A stretch of 64,000 bases of DNA. It comes from Methylobacterium radiotolerans JCM 2831 (lineage in GTDB: Bacteria > Pseudomonadota > Alphaproteobacteria > Rhizobiales > Beijerinckiaceae). Below are positions 17,333 through 29,533 of this stretch, in pieces. The notes beneath the pieces are model-generated. The model saw nothing but the letters and a program-made list of their open reading frames with translations. It made no database searches and had not been told where the DNA came from. A program made the position numbers and the translations under genes. The stretch lies in contig NC_010505.1 in assembly GCF_000019725.1 (NCBI RefSeq), positions 3,767,001-3,831,000 on the forward strand, read 5' to 3'. Within the stretch, counting starts at the first letter, position 1; the number at the start of each line of letters is the position of its first letter.

Positions 17333-19312
17333 GTGTCCGTGAGCGAGGATCCCGTCACTGCCCAGCGCCTGCGGCAGGGCCTGCCGATCTTCGTGGCGCT
17401 GGCGTCGATCCTCCTCGTCGTCGCCACGATGGCGGCCCTGTACCTGGCGCGCGAGATCCTCGTGCCGGTAACGCTGGCGATCCTTCTGAGCTTCGTCCTC
17501 GTGCCGGCGGTGCGCGTGCTGCGGCGGCTGCGCGTGCCCCGCGCCCCGGCGGTCCTGCTGGTGGTGGTGATCGTCTTCGGCGCCCTGTTCGGCATCGGCA
17601 GCCTGATCGCCAGCGAGGCGTCCCAGCTCGCCTCCGACCTGCCGCGCTACACCCAGGTGATGCGCACCAAGATCAAGGATCTGCGCGGGGCGACGGCCGG
17701 GACCGGCACGCTCTCGCGGATCGTCGACATGGTGCAGGATCTCAGCGCCACCCTGCAGCCGCCGCCGGCCGCGGAGGTCCGCGGCGAGCCCGGATCGCGC
17801 ACGCATCCCCTGACGGTCGAGCTCACCCCCGCCCGCGCCAGCGTCGTCGACACGCTTCAGACCTTCGCGGGCCCGATCCTGCACCCGCTGGCCACGACGG
17901 GCCTGATCCTGATCTTCACGATCTTCATCCTGCTCCAGCGCGAGGACCTGCGGAACCGGGCGATCCGGCTCGCCGGCGGCTCGGGCGATCTGCGGCGCAC
18001 GACGGCGGCGATCGACGACGCCACGAGCCGGCTGAGCCGCTTCTTCCTGGCCCAGCTCGCCCTCAACATCGCCTTCGGCCTCGTCATCGGCCTCGGACTC
18101 TGGGTGATCGGCGTCCCGAGCCCGACCCTGTTCGGCGTCCTCGCGGCGATCCTCCGCTTCGTGCCCTACATCGGCGCGGCGATCAGCGCCCTGCTGCCGC
18201 TGATCCTGGCCGCCGCCGTCGATCCCGGCTGGAGCATGGTGATCGCCACCGCGGCCCTGTTCCTCGTGGTCGAGCCGATCTGCGGCCACGTGGTCGAGCC
18301 GCTGCTCTACGGACACTCCACCGGCCTCTCGCCGGTCGCCGTCATCCTGGCGGCGACGATCTGGACGTTCCTTTGGGGGCCGATCGGCCTCGTGCTGGCC
18401 ACGCCGCTCACCGTGTGCCTGGTGGTGCTGGGCCGGCACGTGGAGCGACTCTGGTACCTCGACGTGCTGCTCGGCGATCAGCCCGCGCTGTCGCCGCCCG
18501 AGATCTTCTACCAGCGCATGCTGGCCGGCGACCCGGTGGAGGCGATCGACCAGGGCTGGCAGTTCCTGAAGGAACGCGCCCTCGTCACCTACTACGACGA
18601 GGTCGCCCTCGCGGGCCTGCTGCTGGCGCAGGAGGATCTGTCGCGCGGCACCCTGGACCGCGCGCGGCAGGAGGAGGTCGGCGCGGCGATCCGGACGGTG
18701 GTGGACCGCCTCGGCACGGCGCCGGTCGGCCGCCGTTCCCGGCGGGGATCCGGCCGGGGGCCCGACACCGAGACCGCGGCGGCACTGGCGGCCGTCGGAC
18801 CCGACCGGAAGGTGGCCGGCATCGTCCTCGAGCGCGAGGACCTCGCGCCGAACTGGCGCAGCGCGACGCCGGTCCTGTGCGTGTCGAGCCGCGGCCCGTT
18901 CGACGAGGCGGCGACGCTGATGCTGAGCCAGATCCTCGCGCGCCACGGGCTGGCCTCGCAGATCCTGTCCATGGCGGCGATCCGCGCCGGGGAGCGGCCC
19001 GAGAACCCGGACGGCCTCGCGCTGATCTGCTTCTCCTACCTGGAGCCGGTGAGCCTGTCGCAGATCCGGTTCACCGTCCGGCAGGCCCGGGCCGCGGTGC
19101 CGGGCGTCCGCATCATGGTCGGCTTCTGGCGGGAGCGCGATCCGGCGACGCTGGAGCGGCTGCGCCGGGCGACCTCGGCGGATTTTCTCGTGACGTCGCT
19201 CAACGAGGCGCTGTCGGCGGTGCTGGGCGCCTGCCGTGAACCCGCGCCGCCCCGGCTCGTCCCGGCGCCCGTGGGCACGCCCTCCGAGGCGGCGCGGCCC
19301 GCCGCGGCATGA
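17333..19312 (+). CDS. AI-2E family transporter with long cytoplasmic C-terminal extension
   Basis: A 659-residue membrane protein. The first 370 residues have the AI-2E/PerM pattern: two N-terminal helices, a soluble region, then a helix cluster including FGVLAAILRFVPYIGAAISALLPL and a GHSTGLSPVAVILAATIWTFLWGPIGLVLATPLTVCL segment. The remaining 290 residues are soluble. They contain a polar region followed by alpha/beta segments (VLCVSSRGPFDEAATLMLSQIL, LICFSYLEPVSLSQIRF). That end resembles a B12-binding-like or receiver-like Rossmann fold. A GTG start at 17333 follows GTGGAG; GTG at 17339 is an alternative. Substrate unknown. Confidence 0.82.
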   Translation: MSVSEDPVTAQRLRQGLPIFVALASILLVVATMAALYLAREILVPVTLAILLSFVLVPAVRVLRRLRVPRAPAVLLVVVIVFGALFGIGSLIASEASQLASDLPRYTQVMRTKIKDLRGATAGTGTLSRIVDMVQDLSATLQPPPAAEVRGEPGSRTHPLTVELTPARASVVDTLQTFAGPILHPLATTGLILIFTIFILLQREDLRNRAIRLAGGSGDLRRTTAAIDDATSRLSRFFLAQLALNIAFGLVIGLGLWVIGVPSPTLFGVLAAILRFVPYIGAAISALLPLILAAAVDPGWSMVIATAALFLVVEPICGHVVEPLLYGHSTGLSPVAVILAATIWTFLWGPIGLVLATPLTVCLVVLGRHVERLWYLDVLLGDQPALSPPEIFYQRMLAGDPVEAIDQGWQFLKERALVTYYDEVALAGLLLAQEDLSRGTLDRARQEEVGAAIRTVVDRLGTAPVGRRSRRGSGRGPDTETAAALAAVGPDRKVAGIVLEREDLAPNWRSATPVLCVSSRGPFDEAATLMLSQILARHGLASQILSMAAIRAGERPENPDGLALICFSYLEPVSLSQIRFTVRQARAAVPGVRIMVGFWRERDPATLERLRRATSADFLVTSLNEALSAVLGACREPAPPRLVPAPVGTPSEAARPAAA

Positions 19313-19444
19313 GATCGTCGCGCGACACCGCCGCTGGGGATACAAGGTCGACTTCGGCCGTCCGGCCGCTAATCTCGCGCACGCATTTCGTGATCGACCG
19401 CGCGCAGAGGTCTTTCCCGGCCTGGAAGGTGACGACCGCCTCGC

Positions 19445-21064
19445 ATGTCTGAGACGCCAGAAACGCCGCCCTCCGGGCCGAGTCCGCCGATCCGGGACAG
19501 CGCCCCGAGCGACATCAGCGACCGCAAGAGCGACATCTTCTTCGCGGCCGTCGAGACGACGCGGATGCCGATGATCGTCACCGATCCGCGCCAGCCCGAC
19601 AACCCGATCATCTTCGCCAACCGGGCATTCCTGGCGATGACCGGCTACACGCCGGAAGAGCTGATCGGGCGCAACTGCCGCTTCCTCCAGGGTCCCGACA
19701 CCGATCGCGACAGCGTCGCGCAGGTCCGCGCGGCGATCGCCGAGAAGCGGGAATTCGCCACCGAGATCCTGAACTACCGCAAGAACGGCTCGACGTTCTG
19801 GAACGCCCTGTTCGTCTCTCCGGTCTACAATGCCGACGGCGAGCTCGTGTACTACTTCGGCTCGCAGCTCGACGTCTCGCGCCGCCGCGACGCCGAGGAG
19901 GCGCTGGGTCAGGCCCAGAAGATGGAGGCGCTCGGCCAGCTCACCGGCGGTATCGCGCACGATTTCAACAACCTGCTGCAGGTGATCGTCGGTTACGTCG
20001 ACATCCTGGCGGCCGGCCTGGAGAAGCCCGACGCCGACCGCGCGCGGCTCGGCCGCGCCACCGAGAACATCCGGCAGGCGGCCGAGCGCGCCACGACGCT
20101 GACGCAGCAATTGCTGGCCTTCGCCCGCAAGCAGCGGCTGGACGGACGCGCGGTCAACCTCAACACCCTGATCGAGGGTATGGGCGAGATGGTCGCCCGC
20201 TCGGTGGGCGAGGCCGTGAAGGTCGAACTCGATCTCGCGCCGGATCTCTGGAACTGCCGCGTCGACCCGACCCAGGCCGAGGTCGCGATCCTGAACGTCC
20301 TGATCAACGCCCGCGACGCGATGCCGGAGGGCGGCACCGTCCGGATCTCCACCGAGAACAGCGAGGTCGCCTCGCGCGGCCGCGAGATCGGGCCGCTGCG
20401 CGACGGCCGCTACGTCAGCATCGCCATCAAGGACACCGGCACCGGCATCCCGCCCGCCGTGCTCGCCCGGGTGATGGACCCGTTCTTCACCACCAAGGAG
20501 GAGGGCAAGGGCACGGGCCTCGGCCTGTCGATGGTCTACGGATTCGCCAAGCAGTCGGGGGGCGCCGCGCAGATCGAGTCGGCGGTGGGGGCCGGCACGA
20601 CGGTGCGCCTGTCGTTCCCCGCGACCGACGGCGACGTCAACGCGCCCGCGAAGATCTCGCTGCGGGCCGTGGACCGCCAGGGCACCGAGACGATCCTGAT
20701 CGTCGACGACCGCGAGGACGTGGCCGAACTCGCCCGCACGATCCTGCGGGACTTCGGCTACACGACGCTGGTGGCGAGCAACGCCCGCGAGGCCCTGGAG
20801 ATCCTGGATTCGAGCGGGAAGGTCGACCTGCTGTTCACCGATCTGATCATGCCGGGGGGCATGAACGGGGTGCTCCTGGCCCGCGAGGCCCGGCGCCGCC
20901 AGCCCAAGCTCAAGGTGCTGCTCGCCACGGGCTACGCGGAGGCGAGCCTGGAACGAACCGATATCGGCGGCTCGGAGTTTGATCTCCTGAACAAGCCCTA
21001 CCGGCGCACGGAGCTAGTCCGCCGCGTCCGCGCGATCCTCGACGGTCCGACCGGGGTGGGCTGA
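19445..21064 (+). CDS. LOV-domain blue-light hybrid histidine kinase
   Basis: The 539-residue protein is LOV-HisKA-HATPase_c-REC. The LOV core motif GRNCRFLQ (75-82) holds photoactive Cys78. N110 and N120 (in [11 protein letters not shown]) and Gln141 (FGSQLDVS) are the flavin-contacting residues, so flavin photochemistry is expected. The dimerisation helix has phospho-acceptor His172 in IAHDFNNLL. The N box [10 protein letters not shown], and the G1/G2 boxes DTGTGIP and GTGLGLSM, are intact. The C-terminal receiver has TILIVDD and LLFTDLIMP. There are no membrane helices, so it is a soluble sensor. A general-stress or behavioural light response is likely. Confidence 0.92.
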   Translation: MSETPETPPSGPSPPIRDSAPSDISDRKSDIFFAAVETTRMPMIVTDPRQPDNPIIFANRAFLAMTGYTPEELIGRNCRFLQGPDTDRDSVAQVRAAIAEKREFATEILNYRKNGSTFWNALFVSPVYNADGELVYYFGSQLDVSRRRDAEEALGQAQKMEALGQLTGGIAHDFNNLLQVIVGYVDILAAGLEKPDADRARLGRATENIRQAAERATTLTQQLLAFARKQRLDGRAVNLNTLIEGMGEMVARSVGEAVKVELDLAPDLWNCRVDPTQAEVAILNVLINARDAMPEGGTVRISTENSEVASRGREIGPLRDGRYVSIAIKDTGTGIPPAVLARVMDPFFTTKEEGKGTGLGLSMVYGFAKQSGGAAQIESAVGAGTTVRLSFPATDGDVNAPAKISLRAVDRQGTETILIVDDREDVAELARTILRDFGYTTLVASNAREALEILDSSGKVDLLFTDLIMPGGMNGVLLAREARRRQPKLKVLLATGYAEASLERTDIGGSEFDLLNKPYRRTELVRRVRAILDGPTGVG

Positions 21065-21081
21065 GCTTCGGGAGACGGCCC

Positions 21082-21396
21082 ATGTCCCAGGGCGACAAGT
21101 CGAAATACACCGACAAGCAGAAGCGCAAGGCCGAGCACATCGCCGAGTCGTACGAGTCCCGCGGCGTGCCGGAGAAGGAGGCGGAGGCCCGGGCCTGGGC
21201 CACCGTCAACAAGGACGACGGCGGCGGCAAGAAGCCGGGCGGATCGGGCCGCGGCAAGGCCACCGGCCACCCGGCCGCCCACAAGGGCGGCGCGTCCGGC
21301 GGCAAGGCCTCGGCCGGGCGGACGGCCGCGGAGCGCTCCGCCTCCGCCCGGAAGGCCGCCGCGACCCGCAAGGCCAACGCCGCCGCGCGGGCGTGA
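21082..21396 (+). CDS. Small basic Lys/Ala/Gly-rich protein
   Basis: A 104-residue protein 17 bases after the LOV kinase. Its first 55 residues (GDKSKYTDKQKRKAEHIAESYESRGV, then KEAEARAWATVNK) match a small family often labelled plasmid stabilization protein in databases, a label with no biochemical support that I know of. The rest is Lys/Gly/Ala-rich and histone-H1-like, suggesting nucleic-acid binding. It may be co-transcribed with the kinase. Confidence 0.75.
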   Translation: MSQGDKSKYTDKQKRKAEHIAESYESRGVPEKEAEARAWATVNKDDGGGKKPGGSGRGKATGHPAAHKGGASGGKASAGRTAAERSASARKAAATRKANAAARA

Positions 21397-21447
21397 CCGC
21401 CCGCCGCGGACCGGGCCGCCGACGTCCATGCCCGTGCAAGGACGGCC

Positions 21448-22338
21448 TCAGTCCCGCCGCTCGGCGAGCTTGACCAGCGCGTGCAGCAGCCGGTTGACCG
21501 GCGTCGGGATCCCGTGCGCCGCGCCCCTGCGCACGATCGTGCCGTTGAGGTGGTCGATCTCGCTCGGCCGGCCGCGGGCCAGGTCCTGGGCGGTGGACGA
21601 GCGCTGGCCGGCCATGGCGGCGCTGAGCGCCATCACGTCGTCGAGGATGCGGGGCGACACCGACACGCCCTCGGCCTCGGCGACGCGCGCGCATTCCTGG
21701 ACGACGTCGGCGATGACCGCGGCCACGCCATCGCCCTCCACCAGGCGGCCGTAGGGCAGCTGCGTCAGGGCCGACAGGGCGTTGTAGGCGCAGTTGATGA
21801 TCAGCTTCGCCCAGAGCGCGTCGACGGCCTTCGCCGAGACGGTGGTCGGGATGCCGGCCGCCGCGAACGCGGCGGCGACGCGCGCGCTCGTCTCGGACGC
21901 GCCGAGGATCAGGTCGCCGCGTCCGTTGTGCCGGACGTGGCCGGGGCCCGCCATCGCGGTGGCGACGTAGACCGCCACCGGCACGACCGGGCGGCCCAGC
22001 ACGGCGGCGAGCCGCTCGGCGTTGTCGACGCCGTTCTGGAGGCTGAGGACCGTGGCGGCCGGATCGAGGTGGGGGGCGATCATCGCGCCCGCCGCCTCGG
22101 TGTCGCCCGACTTCACGCAGACCAGCACGAGGTCGGCGCCTGACACGCCCGCCCCCGCATCGGTCGCCCGGACGGGCACCGAGGCCGTCCCGGCCGCGCT
22201 CTCCAGCACGAGACCGTCCTTCTCAACCACCTCGACCAGGGCGGGACGGCCGATCAGCGTCACCGCGTGGCCGGCCCGCGCCAGGAGAAATCCGTAGTAA
22301 CAGCCGACCGCGCCGGCCCCCACGACCGCGACGTTCAT
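21448..22338 (-). CDS. 2-dehydropantoate 2-reductase (ApbA/PanE family)
   Basis: A 296-residue NADP-dependent reductase: Rossmann motif VAVVGAGAVGCYYGFLLARAG at the N-terminus, LVLVCVKSGDT, LQNGVDN, and the C-terminal catalytic Lys in VDALWAKLIINCAYN. Canonical PanE makes pantoate for coenzyme A. Paralogues act on other 2-oxo acids. It lies eight bases downstream of the YdiJ-like gene, so it is probably co-transcribed with it, which argues for a hydroxy-/oxo-acid role rather than pantothenate synthesis. No other pan gene is here. Confidence 0.85.
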   Translation of the reverse strand: MNVAVVGAGAVGCYYGFLLARAGHAVTLIGRPALVEVVEKDGLVLESAAGTASVPVRATDAGAGVSGADLVLVCVKSGDTEAAGAMIAPHLDPAATVLSLQNGVDNAERLAAVLGRPVVPVAVYVATAMAGPGHVRHNGRGDLILGASETSARVAAAFAAAGIPTTVSAKAVDALWAKLIINCAYNALSALTQLPYGRLVEGDGVAAVIADVVQECARVAEAEGVSVSPRILDDVMALSAAMAGQRSSTAQDLARGRPSEIDHLNGTIVRRGAAHGIPTPVNRLLHALVKLAERRD

Positions 22339-22346
22339 GGCGGGGC

Positions 22347-25300
22347 TCACGGCGCCACCGCCGCGGCGCGCTCGGGATGGAACGGCGCGGCGGCCGCCGC
22401 GGCCGCACGGACATGCTCGAGCAGCGCCTGGGCCGGGTGCCGCAGCCGCACGCCGTCGACCAGCTTGGCCTGCGAGCGGCAGGAATAGCCGTCCGCCAGC
22501 AGCGTGCAGCCGGGCGCCTCGGCGACGTGGCGGGCCCAGCTCAGGCCGTAGATCGCCTCGGAGGTGGCGCGGTGGCGCGCCTCGTGCCCGTAGGTCCCCG
22601 CCATGCCGCAGCAGCCGGCGGCCGGCACCTCGAGCCGCAGGCCGAGATGGGCGAACACGGCCTGCCAGTCCCGCACCGCGCCCGGCGCGTTGGTGCGCTC
22701 GGTGCAGTGCGGCAGCAGCCGCAGCGTGCGCCCGCCCTGCCCCGGCGCGATCCGGTCGAGGCGGCCGGCGAGCCATTCCTGCAGGAGGTGGACTTTCGGA
22801 AGGTCGCCGCCGAGCGCCTGCGCGTACTCGGACCGGTAGGTCAGCGTCATCGACGGATCGATCCCGACCAGGGGCACGCCGTGCCCGGCGAGGTCGCGCA
22901 GCATCGCGACGTTGGACCGGGCGACGGCGGCGAACCGCGCCAGGAAGCCGTGCACGTGCAGCGGCTTGCCGTTCGGCCGGTAGGGCACGAGCCAGGGCCG
23001 GAAGCCGAGGGCGGCGAGGAGGTCGCAGCTGTCGGCCACGACCGCCGCGTCGAAGTAACTGGTGAAGGCGTCCTGCACCACCAGCACGGACCGCGCGCGC
23101 TCCTGCGCATCCAGTCGGGCCAGGGCGTCCGAGGTCGCGACGGCGACGCCGCTTTCCGCCAGCCGCGCCGCGAGCGCGACCGGCGACAGGGCCGGGATCG
23201 CGACCAGCCCGGCCCGGGCCAGGATCAGCCGGGCCAGCGGGTTGGCGAGGATCGCGTTGCTCAGGCGCGGCGCCCGCGCCGCCAGCGGCAGCAGCGGCTC
23301 CAGCGCCGCCACGAGATGGTCCTTCAGCGGCCGGGCGTAGCGCGTGTGGTAGAGCGCCAGGAACTTCGCCCGGAAGGTCGGCACGTCGACCTTGATCGGG
23401 CAGGATCCCGTGCAGGACTTGCAGGCGAGACAGCCGTCCATCGCCTCCTTGACGGCGTGGGAGAAGTCGTCGGCGTCGGACCGGCCGCGGAGGCGGCTCC
23501 GCAGGGTCGCCGCCACGTCGCGCAGCCACCCGGCGCGCTGCCGCGCCAGCTCGGCTGCCGGGTCGACCCCGGCTTCCGCCGCGCGGCGCAGCCACTCGCG
23601 CATCAGGGAGGCACGACCCTTGGGCGAGTGGCGCCGCTCCCGCGTCGCCTTCCAGGACGGGCACATGGCCTCGTCCACGTCGAAGCTGAAGCAGGCGCCG
23701 TTGCCGTTGCAGTGGAGCGCCGCGTCGAAATCCTCCCGGACCGGCGCCGGTATGGCGCGGTCCTGCTCGCCCCGCCGCAGCACGCCGTCGATCCGGGTGA
23801 GGCCCGCGCCCCTGGCCGAGGCGATCTTGCCCGGGTTCATCCGGTCGCCCGGGTCGAAGGCGCGCTTGACCGCCTCCAGCGCCGGCATCAGCGGCCCGAA
23901 CGTCGCCGGCACGAATTCCGAGCGGAACCCCTTGCCGTGCTCGCCCCAGAGCAGGCCGCCGTACTTGGCGGTCAGGGCGACCACGCCCTCCGTGACCTCG
24001 CGGATCAGGCCGTTCTGGGCCGGATCCTTCAGGTCGATGGCCGGCCGGACGTGCAGCACGCCGGCATCGACGTGGCCGAACATGCCGTAGCGGAGACCCT
24101 TGCCGTCGAGCAGCGCGCGGAACTCCGCGATGAAGTCGGCGAGCCGCTCCGGCGGGACCGCCGTGTCCTCGACGAACGGGATCGGGCGCGCGTCGCCCTT
24201 GGCGGCGCCGAGCAGGCCCACCGCCTTCTTGCGCATGGTCCAGAGCCGCTCGATCGCCTCGCCCCGGGCGATGGTGAAGCCGAGGCGCTTGGTGTCGGTG
24301 CCGCGCTCGGCCTCCAGCATCCCGGTGAGCCGCGCGAGGGCGGCCTCCACGACGGTCTCGTCGTCGCCGACGAACTCCACGAGGTTGATGCCGTCCACCG
24401 GTCGCCCGGCCGGGTCGTCGGGGAAGAAGGCCCGCACCTCGGCCCAGATCGGGTCCTTGCGGGCCAGCGCCAGCACGGTCGAGTCGATGGTCTCGACCGA
24501 GGCGGCGCCGAAGGGCAGCAGCGCCTGCGCGTCGCGGAGCGCCGCGTCGAAATCCACGTAGGACAGCGCGACCAGGACCGCGGCCTTCGGGATCGGCAGA
24601 ACGTTGAGCCGCGCCTCGGCGATCAGCGCCAGCGTCCCCTCGGAGCCGCAGATCACGCTCTTGAGGTCGAATCGGCCGGCCGCGTCGCGCAGATGCGCGA
24701 GGTCGTACCCGGTGAGGCAGCGGTTGAGCTTGGGAAAGCGCTCGGCGATGAGCGCCGCGTTCTCGGTGACGACGGCGTCGACGGTGCGGTGGATCTCGCC
24801 GACGCGGTCGTCGCGGCCCTTGGCGGCGGCGAGGCCCTCCGCGTCCAGGGGCTCGGCGGTCCAGACCGTGCCGTCGGTGAGCACGCAGGTCAGGGCCAGG
24901 ACGTGGTCCCGGGTCTTCCCGTAGAGGCATGAGCCCTGCCCGCAGGCATCGGTGGAGATCATGCCGCCGATCGTGGCGCGGTTCGACGTGGAGAGCTCGG
25001 GCGCGAAGAACAGGCCGTGCTTGGCCAGCTCCCGGTTGAGCTGGTCCTTCACCACCCCCGGCTCGACCCGGACGACGCGGTTGACGACGTCGATCTCCAG
25101 GATGCGGTTCATGTGCCGGGAGGTGTCGACCACGAGGCCGTGGCCCAGCGACTGACCGTTGGTGCCGGTCGCGCCGCCCCGGGGCCGGATCACGATCTCG
25201 GAAAAGCGCGGGTCGTCGAGGAGCTTGGCGATGCGCACGAGGTCGTCGCGGGTGCGCGGAAACGCCACGCCCCCGGGCGCGACTTGGTAGATCGAGTTGT

Positions 25301-25430
25301 CCGTGGAGAAGACCGTGCGGTCGGCATCCGACAGCGTCAGGTCGCCCTCGAAGCCGCGCAGGCGCAGCTCGGCGCAGGCCGCGGCGTAGAGCGGCACGGC
25401 CTCGGTGTGGCGGGTCAGGACCGGGATCAT
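22347..25430 (-). CDS. YdiJ-like FAD-binding / 4Fe-4S / CCG-domain D-2-hydroxyacid dehydrogenase
   Basis: A 1027-residue fusion. An FAD_binding_4 domain lies at about 55-230 (PRGGATGTNGQSL, STNRATIGGM-like, GKTRDHVLAL) and an FAD-oxidase C domain at about 245-540. A 4Fe-4S ferredoxin region around 660-675 reads CLACKSCTGSCP, followed by CCG-type cysteine clusters near 880-960 (LPHCTERTN, AAGCCGMAGTYGHE). This matches YdiJ, which oxidises D-2-hydroxyglutarate and similar acids, passing electrons to a quinone or other acceptor. Length is normal. panE-like gene follows at an 8-base gap. Confidence 0.9.
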   Translation of the reverse strand: MIPVLTRHTEAVPLYAAACAELRLRGFEGDLTLSDADRTVFSTDNSIYQVAPGGVAFPRTRDDLVRIAKLLDDPRFSEIVIRPRGGATGTNGQSLGHGLVVDTSRHMNRILEIDVVNRVVRVEPGVVKDQLNRELAKHGLFFAPELSTSNRATIGGMISTDACGQGSCLYGKTRDHVLALTCVLTDGTVWTAEPLDAEGLAAAKGRDDRVGEIHRTVDAVVTENAALIAERFPKLNRCLTGYDLAHLRDAAGRFDLKSVICGSEGTLALIAEARLNVLPIPKAAVLVALSYVDFDAALRDAQALLPFGAASVETIDSTVLALARKDPIWAEVRAFFPDDPAGRPVDGINLVEFVGDDETVVEAALARLTGMLEAERGTDTKRLGFTIARGEAIERLWTMRKKAVGLLGAAKGDARPIPFVEDTAVPPERLADFIAEFRALLDGKGLRYGMFGHVDAGVLHVRPAIDLKDPAQNGLIREVTEGVVALTAKYGGLLWGEHGKGFRSEFVPATFGPLMPALEAVKRAFDPGDRMNPGKIASARGAGLTRIDGVLRRGEQDRAIPAPVREDFDAALHCNGNGACFSFDVDEAMCPSWKATRERRHSPKGRASLMREWLRRAAEAGVDPAAELARQRAGWLRDVAATLRSRLRGRSDADDFSHAVKEAMDGCLACKSCTGSCPIKVDVPTFRAKFLALYHTRYARPLKDHLVAALEPLLPLAARAPRLSNAILANPLARLILARAGLVAIPALSPVALAARLAESGVAVATSDALARLDAQERARSVLVVQDAFTSYFDAAVVADSCDLLAALGFRPWLVPYRPNGKPLHVHGFLARFAAVARSNVAMLRDLAGHGVPLVGIDPSMTLTYRSEYAQALGGDLPKVHLLQEWLAGRLDRIAPGQGGRTLRLLPHCTERTNAPGAVRDWQAVFAHLGLRLEVPAAGCCGMAGTYGHEARHRATSEAIYGLSWARHVAEAPGCTLLADGYSCRSQAKLVDGVRLRHPAQALLEHVRAAAAAAAPFHPERAAAVAP

Positions 25431-25538
25431 CCGCGCCTTCTACACCCGACGGATCGCGGGAGACCATCGGCGACGGGACGAGGCGCGCTGGCATCCGGCT
25501 TGCCACGCACCTGCGACCGGCCGCGGCCTTCGAGACGG

Positions 25539-25883
25539 ATGCCCATGAACGCGAGCGTCGAACGGGTCAGGGATGCCCTGGCCGAGCTGATCAAGGCCGC
25601 ACTTCTCTCCGATGACGGCCTGAGCCGCGCCTGCCGCGACGCGGGTCGCGCCAAGCTCGCCGACCTCGCGGGCGACCCGCCCGAGCCCGAGAGCCTGCGG
25701 ATGGACGGCGCCTGGACGCTCGCCGTCCAGGCGGCGGAGAGCCCGGAACTCGCGCCGCTGGAGGGCCGTGTGAACCTGACCCTGCCGCGCGCCTGCCCCT
25801 TCACCCTGGACGAACTCCTCGCGCCCGGCCTCGACGTGGATCAGGCCGTGGCGCGCATCCGCAAGAGCGCCTCGACCGGCTGA
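25539..25883 (+). CDS. Hypothetical protein (114 aa)
   Basis: A short soluble protein starting MPMNASVERVRDALAELIK (ATG at 25539; a second ATG at 25545 is equally possible). Two thirds look like ordinary folded sequence (AALLSDDGLSRACRDAGRAKLADL, WTLAVQAAESPELAP). The end FTLDELLAPGLDVDQAVARIRKSAS suggests a small alpha/beta protein. No family is recognised. It stands alone between the divergent YdiJ-like gene and rnr. Codon usage matches its neighbours. Confidence 0.55.
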   Translation: MPMNASVERVRDALAELIKAALLSDDGLSRACRDAGRAKLADLAGDPPEPESLRMDGAWTLAVQAAESPELAPLEGRVNLTLPRACPFTLDELLAPGLDVDQAVARIRKSASTG

Positions 25884-26020
25884 TCGCGCCTGTTGAGGAG
25901 TGCCGGCACGGCGTTGCCGCGCGCGGGCCGGACACCCATGTTAGCCTCACAGGACCGACGCCTCGGTCCCGCGCCCGCACGCGGGTCCCGTCTATCGCAG
26001 AACTGTCCGGCACCCCCCTT

Positions 26021-28342
<2,322 letters not shown>

Positions 28343-28365
28343 CCCGGGCGGTGTAGACCCTGGAC

Positions 28366-28830
28366 ATGGCCGCCGACGCGATACCCGAGCGCACCCGCCT
28401 GATCCCCGCGATGGCCCGGGGCTTCATCGGCCGCTGCCCGCATTGCGGCCAGGGCCGGATCTTCGGGCGCTTCCTCAAGGTGCGGCCGGAATGCGACGTC
28501 TGCGGCCTGGAGCTGCACCACCACCGGGCCGACGACCTGCCGCCCTACGTGGTGATCTTCATCGTCGCCCACATCGTCGGCTACCTGATCCTCGAGACTG
28601 AGAGCGCCTACGACGTGCCGCTCTGGGTCGAGATGGGCGTCTGGCCGGTCTTCACCCTGGTCTTCGCGCTGGTCCTGCTCCAGCCCGTGAAGGGCTCCGT
28701 CGTCGGGCTGCAATACGCCCTTGGCATGCACGGCTTCGCCACGCTACCGCGGAGCCGCCCCGCCCCGGGACCGGAGGAGACACGCCTTGCCGCTGCCGCA
28801 GCAGGAGCCCCAGATCGCCACAGCTCCTGA
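28366..28830 (+). CDS. DUF983 membrane protein
   Basis: A 154-residue protein with a zinc-ribbon-like N-terminus (GRCPHCGQGRIFGRFLKVRPECDVCGLEL), where two CxxC pairs are visible. Two membrane helices follow (VVIFIVAHIVGYLIL and VFTLVFALVLLQPVKG). This is the DUF983 pattern, commonly encoded next to rnr in alphaproteobacteria. Function unknown. The last 44 bases overlap the NUDIX gene. Confidence 0.85.
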   Translation: MAADAIPERTRLIPAMARGFIGRCPHCGQGRIFGRFLKVRPECDVCGLELHHHRADDLPPYVVIFIVAHIVGYLILETESAYDVPLWVEMGVWPVFTLVFALVLLQPVKGSVVGLQYALGMHGFATLPRSRPAPGPEETRLAAAAAGAPDRHSS

Positions 28831-29533
28831 GCGGAAGCCCGCCGCTGCCGCGCGCCTGCGGCCGCGGGACGCCGCGACCATGATCGTGATCGACCGGCGC
28901 GGACGGGGCAGCCCGAAGGTCCTGATGGGCCGGCGCAACCCGAACCTCGCCTTCATGCCGGGCAAGTTCGTCTTCCCGGGCGGCCGGATCGAGCTCGGCG
29001 ACCGCCACATGCCGGTGGCTGGGGCGCTGCCCGACTACGCCGAGGCGGCGCTGACCCGGCAGGTCTCCCGGCCCCCGCACCATCTCGGCCGGGCCCTGGC
29101 GCTCGCCGCCATCCGCGAGACCTACGAGGAGACAGGCCTGCTGCTGGGCACGACCGAGCACGGTGCGCCCGAGGACGTTCCGGCCGGCTGGGAAGGCTTC
29201 GCGCGGCACGGCGTCCTGCCGGACCTCGAGGCGCTGCACCTCGTCGCCCGCGCGATCACCCCGCCGAAGCGGGTGCGCCGCTTCGACACGCGCTTCTTCA
29301 CCGTCGACCGCCGCATGGTGGCGGCCGAGGAGCCGGGGCGGGTCCAGGCCGACGCCGAGTTCACCGAGCTCGCCTGGGTCAGGCTCGACGCCGCCCGCAA
29401 GCTCGACCTGCCCACCATAACCCGCGCGATCCTGGACGATCTGGAGGCGCAGATCGCCGCCGATTTCGCGCCCTACCGGATGATCCCCTTCCACTACGAG
29501 CGCTACGGGCGGCGCGAGCGGGTGGCCTTGTGA
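28787..29533 (+). CDS. NUDIX hydrolase
   Basis: About 248 residues from a TTG start (28787-28789) with a strong GGAGGAG site seven bases upstream; the longer upstream frame lacks such a site. The NUDIX box runs from GGRIELGD through AAIRETYEETGLLLG. It is longer than the minimal box because of an insert between the Gly part and the REtyEETG part, as in CoA-/RNA-type NUDIX enzymes. It hydrolyses a nucleoside diphosphate derivative; substrate unknown. It overlaps DUF983 at its start and the MFS gene at its end (GTGA). Confidence 0.85.
   Translation: MPLPQQEPQIATAPERKPAAAARLRPRDAATMIVIDRRGRGSPKVLMGRRNPNLAFMPGKFVFPGGRIELGDRHMPVAGALPDYAEAALTRQVSRPPHHLGRALALAAIRETYEETGLLLGTTEHGAPEDVPAGWEGFARHGVLPDLEALHLVARAITPPKRVRRFDTRFFTVDRRMVAAEEPGRVQADAEFTELAWVRLDAARKLDLPTITRAILDDLEAQIAADFAPYRMIPFHYERYGRRERVAL

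Noticed and set aside
17201..20110. 969-codon minus-strand open frame
   Set aside because: Antisense to AI-2E and LOV kinase genes, which have clear domains; the frame is low-complexity.
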